This document shows, in pieces, positions 18,821 to 28,524 of a stretch of 64,000 nucleotides of DNA. The stretch is taken from the NCBI RefSeq assembly GCF_900129975.1, contig NZ_FSRG01000004.1:124001-188000 (forward strand), given 5' to 3'. Source of the DNA: Halodesulfovibrio marinisediminis DSM 17456 (GTDB lineage Bacteria > Desulfobacterota > Desulfovibrionia > Desulfovibrionales > Desulfovibrionaceae). Positions within the stretch are counted from its first letter, which is position 1. Each line of letters begins with the position of its first letter. The notes below the pieces were generated by a model. The model was not told the DNA's origin. It worked only from the letters and a program-made list of their open reading frames with translations, and did not search any database. The translations under genes and the position numbers were made by a program.

Positions 18821-19032
18821 CTGTTGAACATTTGAGCCCCAACTACAAGCTATTTCGCACTGCTAGTAGTAATGGTAATTAATAGCAGTTCAACTCTTTT
18901 GATCTCATCTGTTCAAAAGGTCAATAACTTTTTAAAATTTAAGCAAAAAATAAATAGTGCATTACTTCTTGAGATTGTTGCATGTTTTAACAAAGGTAGA
19001 GTTAAGATAGTTTGAGTTCGAACTTCGATCAT

Positions 19033-19067
19033 AAAAAAACGCCGCTTCATGTGAAGCGGCGTTTTGT
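19033..19067. terminator. bidirectional intrinsic terminator after NicO gene
   Basis: Stem AAAACGCCGCTTCA / TGAAGCGGCGTTTT, just past the stop of the minus-strand transporter gene. Confidence 0.9.
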
Positions 19068-19081
19068 TTTGTTGAAAGGGG

Positions 19082-20005
19082 CTAGCATTGTGATGTGGCT
19101 ATAAGAAGCCAGCCTGTGGCAATTATGACTGTTCCTGCGATAACGGAAAAGGAGGTATGAAGAAAGGCTGCAGCTGTGGAGCTCTTGCCTGCAACATGCA
19201 TTAACATACTTCTGGAATGAATGCTGATAATACCAAAAAGCGATGTGGTGATTCCCATGCCTAAGGTAAAAAAGAAAGCCCCAAGTAGCCCTGTAGTGAG
19301 TAGGTCCAGACTTAAAGCAAAGGACAGAAGTAGGGCAACACCCGGACAAGGAACAAGGCCGGAAATAACAGAAACGGTGATGATTCCTTTGTTGTCAGCT
19401 TCTTTTCGAGCATTAGCTTTCTTGCGGTTGCGTGAAAAAGCCTCATACAGCGCATGCAGAAGAATAAAAATGCCAAGCCCGACAATGAGATAGTAGCTCG
19501 TCATTTTTAAAGGTTCACTGGCAGAAGAAAGCGCACGACTTCCTTTAAGATTCAACAGGAAATAGGCTCCAAGCACAACTACAATGGCAGAAATCGTGTG
19601 TACTGCCGTGAGTAGATGCCCCATAACCACTCCCTTAAGCAGGGTACCTTTTCTGCCAAGGAAGTATGAGAATACAATGGATTTTCCGTGTCCTGGTCCA
19701 AGAGCATGGATGATGCCGTATAAGAAGGAGAATAGCATGAATGCCCAGAACGCTTTGCCGCTGGGGTGTTTTTTTATTTCACGACCAAGAGAGGTCATTT
19801 TAGATCGCATGGTGCGTTGGGCAAGGTTCACTTTGCGCAATACTTTTGAATAGTGCAATGCAAAGTATCCGGCCTCGTGCTGTTGTTGTACTGTTTGCTC
19901 AACAGTCTTGGCAGTGCCGGAACTTGTTTGTCCTGTAAACGGGTTAGCGTAGGCGGCTGTGGCCAGAACCAGCATGAGTAGGATGGTGATACAAATTTTG
20001 CGCAT
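19082..20005 (-). CDS. NicO/RcnA-family nickel or cobalt transporter
   Basis: Inner-membrane transporter of 307 residues. A hydrophobic N terminus resembling a signal peptide (to ANP at about 20) is followed by a periplasmic stretch and about six helices. The motif HALGPGHGKS (His100, His106) and GHLLTAVHTISA (His130, His136) are the metal-binding signatures of the NicO family; SGLVPCPGVALLL is the second conserved block. Family members import or export Ni2+ or Co2+. It lies 2 bp after a DUF1007 gene, a frequent partner. Nickel supply for hydrogenases is a plausible role here; direction of transport is undetermined. Confidence 0.87.
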   Translation of the reverse strand: MRKICITILLMLVLATAAYANPFTGQTSSGTAKTVEQTVQQQHEAGYFALHYSKVLRKVNLAQRTMRSKMTSLGREIKKHPSGKAFWAFMLFSFLYGIIHALGPGHGKSIVFSYFLGRKGTLLKGVVMGHLLTAVHTISAIVVVLGAYFLLNLKGSRALSSASEPLKMTSYYLIVGLGIFILLHALYEAFSRNRKKANARKEADNKGIITVSVISGLVPCPGVALLLSFALSLDLLTTGLLGAFFFTLGMGITTSLFGIISIHSRSMLMHVAGKSSTAAAFLHTSFSVIAGTVIIATGWLLIATSQC

Positions 20006-20007
20006 GA

Positions 20008-20595
20008 CTAAAACTCAAAAGTTACGGCTGTAGGAATAATTTGTCCCTGAAAGAATGCCAGTTCCGGTGCATCATCAATGAAGATCTTCAAGTCTTGCTT
20101 GCCCTTAACGCTGACAGCCTCAAGTGCTGTGTAGAAGTCTGTGTAGTAGGAAGGATCAAAAATGGCGATCTGCACTTCCTGAGCCTTATCTTTTTTAGTG
20201 AGGGCAACAGGAATACTCATGCTGTATTTAAGTGTCTTGTTTTCGAATGTTGCGACGAAATTATTGACTGTTTTAATCGGGATTACTTGTCCGTTGAGTA
20301 ACACATGGACATAAAAACTGTGCTCAGCAAGGTAGCTTTCAATATCTGGGCGTTGCTTGTTCCATTCTGCTTTAGTCAATGCGCCGTCTGCATTGGTGTC
20401 GAGATCAATTAGGAACATATCGCTGGACATATCGTCGAAAGTCCAAACCATATCGATTGATTGCAGAGAGTCTCCCTCAAAGTGAAGTGTAAGCGAACTG
20501 TCGATAAAAACATGTGGATGCGCTTGAGCAATTTTCGGAACAAGCATTGTACTGAAAAGGCAAAGGGCAATAAGCAGGGATAAGGCAGTTCTCAT
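20008..20595 (-). CDS. DUF1007 family periplasmic protein with an EF-hand-like loop
   Basis: 195 residues from the ATG at 20593-20595. A signal peptide of about 25 residues (MRTALSLLIALCLFSTMLVP..AQA) leaves a mature N terminus HPHVF, a His-x-His start typical of this family and suited to metal binding. DTNADGALTKAE (residues 66-77) is a canonical 12-residue EF-hand loop. The family commonly accompanies NicO transporters and is presumed to bind or deliver the metal in the periplasm. The ribosome binding site is weak (ACGG), and the open frame extends far upstream, but the signal peptide fixes the start. It runs divergent from a Fur-box promoter 120 bp away. Confidence 0.82.
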   Translation of the reverse strand: MRTALSLLIALCLFSTMLVPKIAQAHPHVFIDSSLTLHFEGDSLQSIDMVWTFDDMSSDMFLIDLDTNADGALTKAEWNKQRPDIESYLAEHSFYVHVLLNGQVIPIKTVNNFVATFENKTLKYSMSIPVALTKKDKAQEVQIAIFDPSYYTDFYTALEAVSVKGKQDLKIFIDDAPELAFFQGQIIPTAVTFEF

Positions 20596-20718
20596 ATTAT
20601 GACCGTATGTAAGAAGGTGGATTATTGTCGATAGGGGACAATCTTGGTTTTCAGCCGTTTTTGGGTCTATGCTCGCTTCGTATAGCAATGGGCTGCTATG
20701 AAAAAAAGCATTTTCTAG

Positions 20719-20747
20719 TTGACATTGAAAATCGTTTTCAATTAAAC
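20719..20747 (+). promoter_or_regulatory. Fur-type box over a -35/-10 promoter
   Basis: ATTGAAAATCGTTTTCAAT (20724-20742) is a palindrome with perfect 8-bp arms, very close to Fur boxes of Desulfovibrio. It overlaps TTGACA (20719-20724) and the space to a candidate -10 TTAAAC (20742-20747, spacing 17). Iron-bound Fur should block transcription of the following pair of small genes and perhaps affect the divergent DUF1007/NicO operon. Confidence 0.75.
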
Positions 20748-20788
20748 GAAGGTTAACGAAGAGGCCGGAATACTTTTTTGGAGGCGTT

Positions 20789-21058
20789 ATGTGCGCAACG
20801 TTAGTAGGCGGAATGGATAGACTTAAACGCGAATATATTAATACAGCAAAGACCCGTGGTGTGAAGTTGAAGGTGTTTACAGGAAAGGAGAACTCCATAG
20901 CAGACAAAATGGGAGCTCCTGATATGGTTATCCTGTTTACCAACAAGGTTTCACACGCCGCCCGTCGGGAAGTTGTGCAATACGCAAAGGCTAAAGATAT
21001 TCCGGTTCATATGGCTCATTCCTGCGGTGTTTCAACACTTAAGCAGGTTTTACGATAA
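20789..21058 (+). CDS. DUF2325 family small protein, probably iron-regulated
   Basis: 89 residues, beginning MCATLVGGMDRLKREY, which is the start typical of the DUF2325 family, with a Rossmann-like alternation (MVILFTNKVSH; IPVHMAHSCGVSTL). The function is unknown; I note Cys2, three histidines and a Cys near the end that could bind metal. GGAGG lies about eight bases upstream. It is the first gene after the Fur-type box. Small iron-responsive gene pairs of this kind have, to my recollection, been reported in Desulfovibrio Fur regulons, so a role in iron shortage is the best guess. Confidence 0.8.
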   Translation: MCATLVGGMDRLKREYINTAKTRGVKLKVFTGKENSIADKMGAPDMVILFTNKVSHAARREVVQYAKAKDIPVHMAHSCGVSTLKQVLR

Positions 21059-21071
21059 AAGGGGGATTACT

Positions 21072-21383
21072 ATGTGTGCTGCAAAAGAAATTGGTGCAAT
21101 GAACAAGGCTGGTATGGCTGCGATGGCTGAAGGTAATTACATGAATGCCGAATTTATGATGCACCAGGCTATTCGAAGAGCAGAGCGTCTTGGAGTAGAT
21201 ACCTACACAGCAAAGCTCAAAAACAACTTCGGCATTATCTTAAATGTACAGGGTAAGAAACAAGAAGCTGCCGTTTTCTTTGACGATGCGCTTGCTACGA
21301 TTACCCGAACCATTGGAACAGATAACAAGCTATACCGTACTATTGAAGCAAACCTGCACGACGCACAAGCGGGGCAGGCCTAA
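21072..21383 (+). CDS. small TPR-like protein, iron-regulated pair partner
   Basis: 103 residues from the ATG at 21072, with GGGGG six bases upstream and a 13-bp gap from the DUF2325 gene. Helical repeats (AGMAAMAEGNYMNAEFMMHQAIRRAE; KLKNNFGIILNVQGKKQEAAVFFDDALATI) look like two TPR units. Like its neighbour it starts MCA. Methionine-rich near the N terminus. It is cytoplasmic by composition. Together the two would form a Fur-controlled transcription unit; the function is unknown. Confidence 0.75.
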   Translation: MCAAKEIGAMNKAGMAAMAEGNYMNAEFMMHQAIRRAERLGVDTYTAKLKNNFGIILNVQGKKQEAAVFFDDALATITRTIGTDNKLYRTIEANLHDAQAGQA

Positions 21384-21533
21384 ATAAATTTCCTGAGGCA
21401 ATTTTGCACAACGTATCGATTTTTTTAGACACCGCGTTTGTCTCAGTGTATAATATTTACAAAAGGATTGCCGTAAGGCCATGAATTAACCTTTCTCCTC
21501 CTCACAGACATATGACATATGGACAAAGTTCGA

Positions 21534-21565
21534 AAAGACGATAGCACGCGCTATCGTCTTTTTGT
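21534..21565 (+). terminator. intrinsic terminator
   Basis: Stem AAAGACGATAGC / GCTATCGTCTTT with TTTTTG after it; about 150 bp past the small TPR gene. Confidence 0.85.
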
Positions 21566-21654
21566 TTGACTGGGTAACATTGCTTTTATGCACAACTGCT
21601 TTTCGTTAGCATAGGAAAAAAGGGATGCTTTATTACGTAAGGCACCTCCTTTTT

Positions 21655-21745
21655 TATTGTTCAAGTCAGCGAGGTAAAGCCGCGTGAGAAGTTTATCAAC
21701 GGACGTTATTCGTTCCTTAAGCGGTCAGAGGAAAACCCCTTAGAG
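21655..21745. repeat. dispersed intergenic repeat, copy C
   Basis: AAGTCAGCGAGGTAAAGCCG (21663-21682) and the following GTGAGAAGTTTATCAACGG to TTCCTTAAG match, in reverse complement, the copy at 29355-29415. A degenerate terminator-like stem (AAAAAAGG / CCTTTTTT, about 21616-21655) precedes it. Confidence 0.6.
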
Positions 21746-21767
21746 ACACAAAAAGAACCAATAGAAA

Positions 21768-21797
21768 AAGGGCGACATATTATGTCGCCCTTTTGAA
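21768..21797 (-). terminator. intrinsic terminator after kdsD
   Basis: Stem AAAAGGGCGACATA / TATGTCGCCCTTTT; ends the carB-purF-kdsD operon on the minus strand, 21 bp past the last stop. Confidence 0.88.
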
Positions 21798-21817
21798 TAG
21801 CTTGTAGACTGTGAAGC

Positions 21818-22816
21818 TTATCTACTGAACTTTACCCGCCCTTTGCCGAGCAGGTCGTGCATATGCACGATGCCGCAAAGAGTGCCGTCTTCTTCAACGA
21901 CTGGCAGAACGGTAATGGCTTTTTCTTCCATAAAGTCGAGAAGTTCGGCTACGGAAGAACCTTTTTTCGCTCTGTAAGGATCCTTAATCATAATCTGTGA
22001 AGATGGCTGATCCATGTCGAGTGAACCTTTACAGATAAGTCGGCGAAGGTCGCCGTCTGTCAGGATGCCTGTGAGGCAGCCTTTATCATCGGTAAACACG
22101 ACAACCCCGAGATGTCCTTTGTCCATAACTGCTAATGCTTCGGAAAGCTTGGTTTCCTGTTTTACCACAGGATCGGAATCACGAAGTATGAGCGTGTCAA
22201 TGGACATTGTCAGACGCTGACCGAGTGCTCCACCCGGATGGTAGCGTTTAAAGTCTGCCGCGGTGAACGCTTTTGCTTCGATAAGGCAAGCTGCAAGGGC
22301 ATCGCCAACAGCGAGGGTTGCAGTTGTTGAGCTTGTCGGAGCAAGGTCAAGCGGGCAGGCTTCTTTAGGCACACCGGTATTGATGGTGATGTCTGAAAGA
22401 CGTGCCATTGTGGAGTCGATGCCGCCTGTTAAGGAGATCACGGACGCTCCAAGGGAGCGCATTGCCGGAAGTACTGCGTTCAGTTCGTCAGTTTCTCCGG
22501 AGTTGGATATGGACACCACAACGTCTTCTTTACGGATCATGCCGAGGTCGCCGTGGGCGCCTTCAACAGGATGCAGATAGAAAGACGCAGTCCCTGTGGA
22601 AGACAGGGTTGCTGCAAGCTTGCGTCCGACAAGGCCGGATTTACCAAGACCGGTGATGATAACGCGGCCTTTGCATTCTGCAAGCAGTTCGACAGCGCTC
22701 ACAAAGGATTCGCCAAGATTGCTTTTAACAGTTTCCAGACCTTCAATTTCGATCTGGAGAGCTTGGCGTCCTTTTGCCAGCCAGTCGCCAGCAGGTGTGC
22801 AGGTACACTTATTCAT
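21818..22816 (-). CDS. kdsD: arabinose-5-phosphate isomerase, KpsF/GutQ/KdsD family
   Basis: Converts ribulose 5-phosphate to arabinose 5-phosphate, the first step to KDO for lipopolysaccharide. The 332-residue protein has a SIS domain (about 40-175; GLGKSGLVGRKLAATLSSTG, HPVEGAHGDLGM, SNSGETDE) followed by two CBS domains (about 210-330), the full family layout. The start ATG has GGAG 11 bases upstream, a rather long distance. It is the last gene of an operon with purF and carB, an unrelated pathway, so shared growth-rate control is likely. Confidence 0.9.
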   Translation of the reverse strand: MNKCTCTPAGDWLAKGRQALQIEIEGLETVKSNLGESFVSAVELLAECKGRVIITGLGKSGLVGRKLAATLSSTGTASFYLHPVEGAHGDLGMIRKEDVVVSISNSGETDELNAVLPAMRSLGASVISLTGGIDSTMARLSDITINTGVPKEACPLDLAPTSSTTATLAVGDALAACLIEAKAFTAADFKRYHPGGALGQRLTMSIDTLILRDSDPVVKQETKLSEALAVMDKGHLGVVVFTDDKGCLTGILTDGDLRRLICKGSLDMDQPSSQIMIKDPYRAKKGSSVAELLDFMEEKAITVLPVVEEDGTLCGIVHMHDLLGKGRVKFSR

Positions 22817-22844
22817 TATTCATTAAGCTCCAGCGTGTCTGCAG

Positions 22845-24230
22845 CTAGCAGCTGCATGACCCGCAATTGCTGCCCGGACAAGGGATTGCGTAATCCCCGT
22901 TAAAGCAAGCAAGACAGTAATCATCAGGACTTGAAACCGATTTGAGCAGACCTTCGATAGAAAGGTAGTGAAGGCTGTCCAGACCGATGTATTTTTCAAT
23001 CTCTTTAACAGAGTTATTGGCAGCAATGAGTTCTCCTTTGGAGGAGAAGTTGATGCCGTAGAAACATGGGAACTTGATTGGCGGGCAACTCACTCGGAAG
23101 TGAATTTCCTTTGCTCCAAGTTCTCGTAGTTTCTTAACACGGGAGCGAATTGTGGTACCGCGAACAACGGAGTCGTCTACGATAACAATACGCTTATCTT
23201 TAATCAGGCTTTTTACAGGGTTGATTTTAACACGGGTGCTAAAATCACGCATATCCTGTGAAGGCTGAATGAAGGTTCGACCTACGTAGTGGTTTCGAAT
23301 CATCGCATGCTCGTATGGTAAACCGGATTCCTGTGCGTAGCCCACAGCACAGTAAATACCGGAATCGGGGAACGGCATGACGAAATCAGCATCCACATGT
23401 GACTCCAGCGCAAGCTGATGTCCCATTTCTTTTCGACAGGTATACACGTTTTCGCCAAAGACAAGAGAGTCTGGGCGGGAGAAGTAGATAAGCTCAAAAA
23501 TGCAATGGCGTTTTTTCTCGACATGTACGTCCATTTTGTAGGACTCCAAGGAGTTGCCATCCATTACGATCATTTCTCCCGGCTCAACATTACGCACAAG
23601 CTCTGCTTCAAGCAGGTCGAATGCGCATGTCTCAGATGCGATTACGTGAGAATCTCCGAGACGTCCGAGTACTAAAGGACGAATTCCGAGCGGGTCGCGT
23701 ACTGCAATAAGCTTATTGTTAGCCATAAGCAAAAGGGAGTACGACCCCTGGGCTTCTTTGCATGCAGCAAGCACCGCTTCTTCAAGCGGTTTTGTGCGCA
23801 AATGTTTAACTATCAGATGCACAATGACTTCACTGTCGATTGTGGTCTGAAAAATGGAGCCGCTCTCTTCAAGTTTAGCGCGCAGTTCCATTGTGTTTAC
23901 AAGGTTCCCGTTGTGCGCAATGGCAAGCTGCAGGTCTTTGTACTGAACCATAAATGGCTGAGCGTTTCTCAGACGTGAACCACCGGTAGTTGAGTACCGG
24001 ATATGTCCCATACTGATATCGCCCTTCAGTTCTCTGCTGAGGTGCTCTTCATTAAACACGTCGGGAACAAGTCCCATGCCACGTTCTTCACGAAGCTTAG
24101 TGCCGTCCCATGTTACGATACCGGCACTTTCCTGTCCTCTATGCTGCTGAGCATATAGACCAAAGTACGTAAGGCGGGCTGCCTCTTCGTGATTATAGAT
24201 CCCGAACACACCACAATATTCACGTTTCAT
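22845..24230 (-). CDS. purF: amidophosphoribosyltransferase
   Basis: First committed step of purine synthesis: PRPP plus glutamine to phosphoribosylamine. The 461-residue protein is the Bacillus-type enzyme with a short propeptide (MKREY) before catalytic Cys6, then the Ntn glutaminase domain (RGQESAGIV) and the PRTase domain with the PRPP loop VIVDDSVVRGTTI. Cysteines near residues 242, 386, 437 and 440 (KRHCIFELIYFS, CFYGINF, CLAC) sit where the Bacillus enzyme binds a [4Fe-4S] cluster, so this is an oxygen-labile form suited to an anaerobe. It lies 28 bp after carB. Confidence 0.95.
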   Translation of the reverse strand: MKREYCGVFGIYNHEEAARLTYFGLYAQQHRGQESAGIVTWDGTKLREERGMGLVPDVFNEEHLSRELKGDISMGHIRYSTTGGSRLRNAQPFMVQYKDLQLAIAHNGNLVNTMELRAKLEESGSIFQTTIDSEVIVHLIVKHLRTKPLEEAVLAACKEAQGSYSLLLMANNKLIAVRDPLGIRPLVLGRLGDSHVIASETCAFDLLEAELVRNVEPGEMIVMDGNSLESYKMDVHVEKKRHCIFELIYFSRPDSLVFGENVYTCRKEMGHQLALESHVDADFVMPFPDSGIYCAVGYAQESGLPYEHAMIRNHYVGRTFIQPSQDMRDFSTRVKINPVKSLIKDKRIVIVDDSVVRGTTIRSRVKKLRELGAKEIHFRVSCPPIKFPCFYGINFSSKGELIAANNSVKEIEKYIGLDSLHYLSIEGLLKSVSSPDDYCLACFNGDYAIPCPGSNCGSCSC

Positions 24231-24258
24231 GGCATCCCTTCCAGCCTTTTATGGAGAA

Positions 24259-27200
24259 TTATTCTCCAGCGTAGTATTCCTGCAGGCTCTGAACATTCAG
24301 TCCGCAGTTTCTCTGTTCTGCTATAGCCTTAGATATAGCACGAGCTCCGGAAACTGTTGTGGAGTATGGTACTCCGTATACCAGTGCAGCCTGTCTGATT
24401 GACTTGGAGTCCTGCACGGTACGTTTACCAGAAGCCGTGTTCAAGAGGAGAGCTACTTCACCATTCTTAATAAAGTCAACTATGTTTGGTCGACCTTCGT
24501 ACACTTTTGCAACTCTTGTCGCCGGAATTCCGTTTTCTATGAACAGCTTAGCGGAACCTGAAGTTGCCAGTACTTCGAATCCGAGGTCAACAAAACGCTT
24601 CGCAACATCCAGAATGTACGCCTTGTCGCCATCATTAACTGAGATGAAGACTTTACCTTCCTGAGGCAGAACCTGTCCGGTTGCAACCTGTCCTTTCATA
24701 AAGGCTTCTTCTACTGTTTTTGCAATACCCATTACTTCACCTGTTGAGCGCATTTCAGGCCCAAGCAGGATGTCAACGCCAGGGAAGCGGGAGAATGGGA
24801 ATACGGATTCTTTAACAGATACGTAGCCGTGTTTGCGCATGGACCAAGGATCAAGGTCAGCAAGTTTTTCGCCGAGCATTACCTGAGTAGCCAGACGTGG
24901 CAACGGTACGCCGGTTGCTTTAGATACAAACGGTGCAGTTCGGGAGGCTCGAGGGTTAACTTCAAGAACGTAGATCTGATTGTCTTTTACCGCAAACTGG
25001 ATGTTCATAAGACCGATAACGCGAAGCTCTTTAGCGAGTTCGATTGTCTGTCTGCGAATTTCACCTACGATTTCTGCAGGCAAGGTGTGCGGAGGAAGAA
25101 CACAAGCGGAGTCGCCGGAGTGGATACCAGCTTCTTCAATGTGCTCCATGATGCCGGCAACGTATACTTCATCGCCGTCACAGATAGCATCTACGTCAAC
25201 TTCTGTTGCGTTTTCGAGGAACTTGTCCAGAAGGATTGGGTGCTCGAGGTTCGCTGGAACGTATTTATCGAAGTAGGTAGCAAGCTGTTCTTCATCGAAA
25301 ACAATTTCCATTGCGCGTCCGCCAAGTACGTAGGAAGGACGAACAACCAGCGGGTAGGTGATTTTTCTAGCCGCTTTGCGCGCTTCGCTCAGGGACATAA
25401 CAGTCGCGTTTGCAGGCTGCATCAGGTCAAGTTTGTTGATGAGTGCCTGGAAACGTTCGCGGTCTTCTGCACGGTCAATAGAGTCCGGATGGGTACCGAG
25501 GATTGGTACACCGGCACGTAATAACGGTACAGCAAGGTTCAGCGGGGTCTGGCCGCCGAACTGAATGATAACTCCGTCCGGTTTTTCCATTTCTACGATG
25601 TTCATAACATCTTCAAAAGTGAGCGGCTCAAAGTAGAGGCGGTCAGATGTATCGTAGTCAGTAGAAACTGTTTCAGGGTTAGAGTTAACCATGATGGACT
25701 GAACGTCCATGTCGCGCAGTGCGAAGGATGCATGACAGCAGCAGTAGTCAAACTCGATGCCCTGACCGATACGGTTAGGACCACCGCCGAGGATGATTAC
25801 TTTTTTCTTGTCCGCAACTTCAATCTCTTTACCAGTTTCGTAGGTAGAGTAGTAGTACGGGGTGTATGCTTCAAATTCGGAAGCACAGGTGTCTACAAGG
25901 TAGTACACTGGCTCGAGTCCGAGTTCTTTACGCAGCTGACGGATTGCTGTTTCCGGCTGCTTCCACATTTCAGCAAGCTGACGGTCAGAGAAACCGTACT
26001 CTTTTGCACGTTTCATGAGTGCGCTGAGCTCTTCGTTTCCAGGAGCAAGAGAGTTTGCAAGACCAAAGTCTTTAATCTCTTCTTCCATGGAAATGATGTC
26101 CTTAAGCTGGTGGAGGAACCATGGATCGATGTGGGTGATTTCGTGCAGTTCTTCAATGGTCATACCAAGGAGGAACGCATGGCGCAGGGCGAAAACACGC
26201 TTGGAGTTCGGTGTGCGCAGCAGACCCATGATGTCTTCCAGTTCAGGAAGCTTGCCACGGTAGTCGCTGCCGAATCCAGCAACACCAACTTCAAGAGAGC
26301 GCATACCTTTCTGGAAGGATTCTTTGAAGGTACGTCCGATGGACATAGCTTCACCAACGCTCTTCATAGCGGTGTTCAGTTCGTCCTGTGCGCCAGGGAA
26401 TTTTTCAAATGTAAAGCGAGGCAGCTTGGTTACACAGTAGTCAATGGTTGGTTCGAAAGAAGCCATTGTCTCACGGGTAATGTCGTTAGGGATTTCATCA
26501 AGGGTGTATCCCACAGCAAGCTTTGCCGCAATTTTAGCAATAGGGAAGCCGGTTGCTTTAGAAGCAAGGGCAGAAGAACGGGAAACACGCGGGTTCATTT
26601 CGATAACCACGAGGTCGCCGTTTTTAGGGTTCACACCAAACTGTACGTTTGAACCACCAGTTTCAACACCAATTTCACGCATAATGGCGATAGAGGCGTC
26701 ACGCATTTTCTGGTATTCGACGTCAGTAAGTGTCTGTGCTGGTGCTACTGTGATGGAGTCACCGGTGTGTACGCCCATTGGGTCAAAGTTTTCAATGGAA
26801 CAAATGATAACGCAGTTGTCTGCTTTATCGCGCATAACTTCCATTTCGTACTCTTTCCAGCCGATGATGGACTGTTCAAGGAGTAACTCTGACTGAATAG
26901 ACGCTGCAAGACCCTGTGAGGCAATAGTCTCAAGGTCTTCCATGTTGTAAGCAATACCGCCGCCTTTACCACCCATGGTAAATGCAGGACGGATAATAAT
27001 CGGGAAGCTCATTTCTTCGCCGATGCGACGCACGTCGTCCATGCTTCTAGCAATGTCAGAAGCAGGTACGCTGAGGCCGATGTTTGCCATTGCTTCACGG
27101 AAGAGCTCACGGCTTTCCGCTTTTTCAATAACTGACTTAGTTGCCCCGATAAGTTCAACGCCACACTCTTCAAGCACGCCAGTCTCTGCCACTGCAAGCG

Positions 27201-27495
27201 CAGTGTTCAAGCCGGTCTGACCGCCAAGTGTGGGCAGAAGAGCACAAGGTCGCTCTTTTCGAATAATCTCAGCAACCGTTGCAGGTTCAATTGGCTCAAT
27301 GTACGTCCGGTCGGCAAGTTCAGGGTCGGTCATAATTGTAGCTGGGTTGGAGTTAACCAACACAACTTCGTACCCTTCTTCTTTCAAGGCTTTAACAGCC
27401 TGAGTTCCGGAGTAATCAAACTCACAAGCCTGACCAATAACAATTGGTCCGGAGCCAATAACCATGATGCGCTTTAAATCTGTCCTTTTTGGCAT
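24259..27495 (-). CDS. carB: carbamoyl-phosphate synthase large subunit
   Basis: Makes carbamoyl phosphate for pyrimidine and arginine synthesis, using ammonia passed from CarA. From the ATG at 27493-27495 it has 1078 residues, the family length. Two homologous ATP-grasp halves are present, each starting with the typical [19 protein letters not shown] and [17 protein letters not shown]; the C-terminal MGS-like allosteric domain starts near residue 940 ([20 protein letters not shown]). The open frame runs 46 codons further upstream, but the family N terminus [11 protein letters not shown] fixes the start. No clear Shine-Dalgarno precedes it. carA is not in the window. Confidence 0.96.
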   Translation of the reverse strand: MPKRTDLKRIMVIGSGPIVIGQACEFDYSGTQAVKALKEEGYEVVLVNSNPATIMTDPELADRTYIEPIEPATVAEIIRKERPCALLPTLGGQTGLNTALAVAETGVLEECGVELIGATKSVIEKAESRELFREAMANIGLSVPASDIARSMDDVRRIGEEMSFPIIIRPAFTMGGKGGGIAYNMEDLETIASQGLAASIQSELLLEQSIIGWKEYEMEVMRDKADNCVIICSIENFDPMGVHTGDSITVAPAQTLTDVEYQKMRDASIAIMREIGVETGGSNVQFGVNPKNGDLVVIEMNPRVSRSSALASKATGFPIAKIAAKLAVGYTLDEIPNDITRETMASFEPTIDYCVTKLPRFTFEKFPGAQDELNTAMKSVGEAMSIGRTFKESFQKGMRSLEVGVAGFGSDYRGKLPELEDIMGLLRTPNSKRVFALRHAFLLGMTIEELHEITHIDPWFLHQLKDIISMEEEIKDFGLANSLAPGNEELSALMKRAKEYGFSDRQLAEMWKQPETAIRQLRKELGLEPVYYLVDTCASEFEAYTPYYYSTYETGKEIEVADKKKVIILGGGPNRIGQGIEFDYCCCHASFALRDMDVQSIMVNSNPETVSTDYDTSDRLYFEPLTFEDVMNIVEMEKPDGVIIQFGGQTPLNLAVPLLRAGVPILGTHPDSIDRAEDRERFQALINKLDLMQPANATVMSLSEARKAARKITYPLVVRPSYVLGGRAMEIVFDEEQLATYFDKYVPANLEHPILLDKFLENATEVDVDAICDGDEVYVAGIMEHIEEAGIHSGDSACVLPPHTLPAEIVGEIRRQTIELAKELRVIGLMNIQFAVKDNQIYVLEVNPRASRTAPFVSKATGVPLPRLATQVMLGEKLADLDPWSMRKHGYVSVKESVFPFSRFPGVDILLGPEMRSTGEVMGIAKTVEEAFMKGQVATGQVLPQEGKVFISVNDGDKAYILDVAKRFVDLGFEVLATSGSAKLFIENGIPATRVAKVYEGRPNIVDFIKNGEVALLLNTASGKRTVQDSKSIRQAALVYGVPYSTTVSGARAISKAIAEQRNCGLNVQSLQEYYAGE

Positions 27496-27540
27496 GGTGG
27501 CAAAAATCTCTGGTTGTAAAGGTTGCACCTTCTCGGTGAA

Positions 27541-27585
27541 GACAGAAAATACTGTCGGGCATAAAAATAGCGGGAAGTGCCCCGC
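27541..27585 (-). promoter_or_regulatory. hairpins in the carB leader, possible attenuator
   Basis: On the minus strand, GCGGG-GCACTT-CCCGC (27585-27570) is followed by UAUUUUUAU, an intrinsic-terminator shape about 75-90 nt before carB. A second stem GACAG/CTGTC (27556-27541) follows. Placement suggests attenuation, possibly pyrimidine-linked; this is inference. Confidence 0.45.
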
Positions 27586-27882
27586 ATGATTAATGACGTA
27601 AGAGTCCGAGATTTCCGTCAACCTGTAAGCCAAGGTACGGAATGAAGCTCGTGCCCTCGCCAGAAATCTCCGTGTCTTACGCTAACGGAGATCAAAAGGC
27701 AAATGAAAAAATACGTGCTGATTAAAATATATCCTGTGGGGCAATGTAATGCAAGCTGAGTCCTAAATACTTGCTCTTCTCGTATCTGCCTGTTACTCCC
27801 CAAAGCTGAATCTTCATAAACTACTGCTGTACCCTACAATTATACAGCGTAGAACATCTTACTACATAAGGAGGCCGCTCAC

Positions 27883-28524
27883 ATGCTCGCGATTCTTGAG
27901 TACAAAGCGGGGAACCAGACAAGTGTAAAACGAGCGCTTGATCACCTTGGTATCCCAAATAAAATTACAGCAAACCCAGATGAAGTGTTGGCGGCTCATG
28001 GAATTATTTTCCCTGGTGTCGGTGCTGCAGGTCAGGCAATGGAAGAATTAGCTGCTTCCGGTCTTGAAGCTGTACTTCGTGACGCTATTGAACAGGGAAA
28101 ACCGCTGCTCGGTATTTGTGTTGGTTGTCAGATTATGCTTGATTACAGTCAGGAAGGTAACACCAAGACCCTTGGTATCATCCCTGGTCAGTGTAATCTT
28201 TTTAATGAGGAATGGAAGGATATGAACGGTGATCCGATTCGTGTTCCTCATATGGGGTGGAACCAAATTAAGCAGCAGAAACAATGCGAGCTGCTTAAAG
28301 GCATCAGCGAAGATGATGAATTTTATTTTGTTCATTCCTACTTCCCTGAGCCTGCTCCAGAGTACGTTATTGCAACAACACAGTACGGTTACGAATTTTG
28401 CTCAATTCATGGTGGCCCAGGCTTGTGGGCAGTCCAGTTCCATCCGGAAAAAAGCGGTCGCGCAGGACTTCGCTTGATTAAGAACTTCTACAACTACTGC
28501 GAGGAGGCCGCGAATGCTAAGTAA
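27883..28524 (+). CDS. hisH: imidazole glycerol phosphate synthase glutaminase subunit
   Basis: Glutamine amidotransferase half of IGP synthase, feeding ammonia to HisF in histidine synthesis. The 213-residue class I GATase has nucleophile Cys79 in GICVGCQ and the His-Glu pair in VQFHPEKSG near residue 187. GGAGG lies nine bases before the ATG. The gene overlaps hisF by 11 bp. The GxCxG motif contains an extra cysteine (Cys82) where many homologues have methionine. Other his genes are not in the window, as in genomes where hisHF is separate; a role in lipopolysaccharide sugar amidation (the WbuYZ type) is an alternative. Confidence 0.88.
   Translation: MLAILEYKAGNQTSVKRALDHLGIPNKITANPDEVLAAHGIIFPGVGAAGQAMEELAASGLEAVLRDAIEQGKPLLGICVGCQIMLDYSQEGNTKTLGIIPGQCNLFNEEWKDMNGDPIRVPHMGWNQIKQQKQCELLKGISEDDEFYFVHSYFPEPAPEYVIATTQYGYEFCSIHGGPGLWAVQFHPEKSGRAGLRLIKNFYNYCEEAANAK

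Noticed and set aside
24829-26652. Long plus-strand frames inside carB
   Set aside because: carB is unambiguous on the other strand; these are antisense shadows.
27618-27803. 61-codon minus-strand frame upstream of carB, considered as a leader peptide
   Set aside because: No ribosome binding site and no run of regulatory codons; the hairpins are better explained as leader RNA without it.
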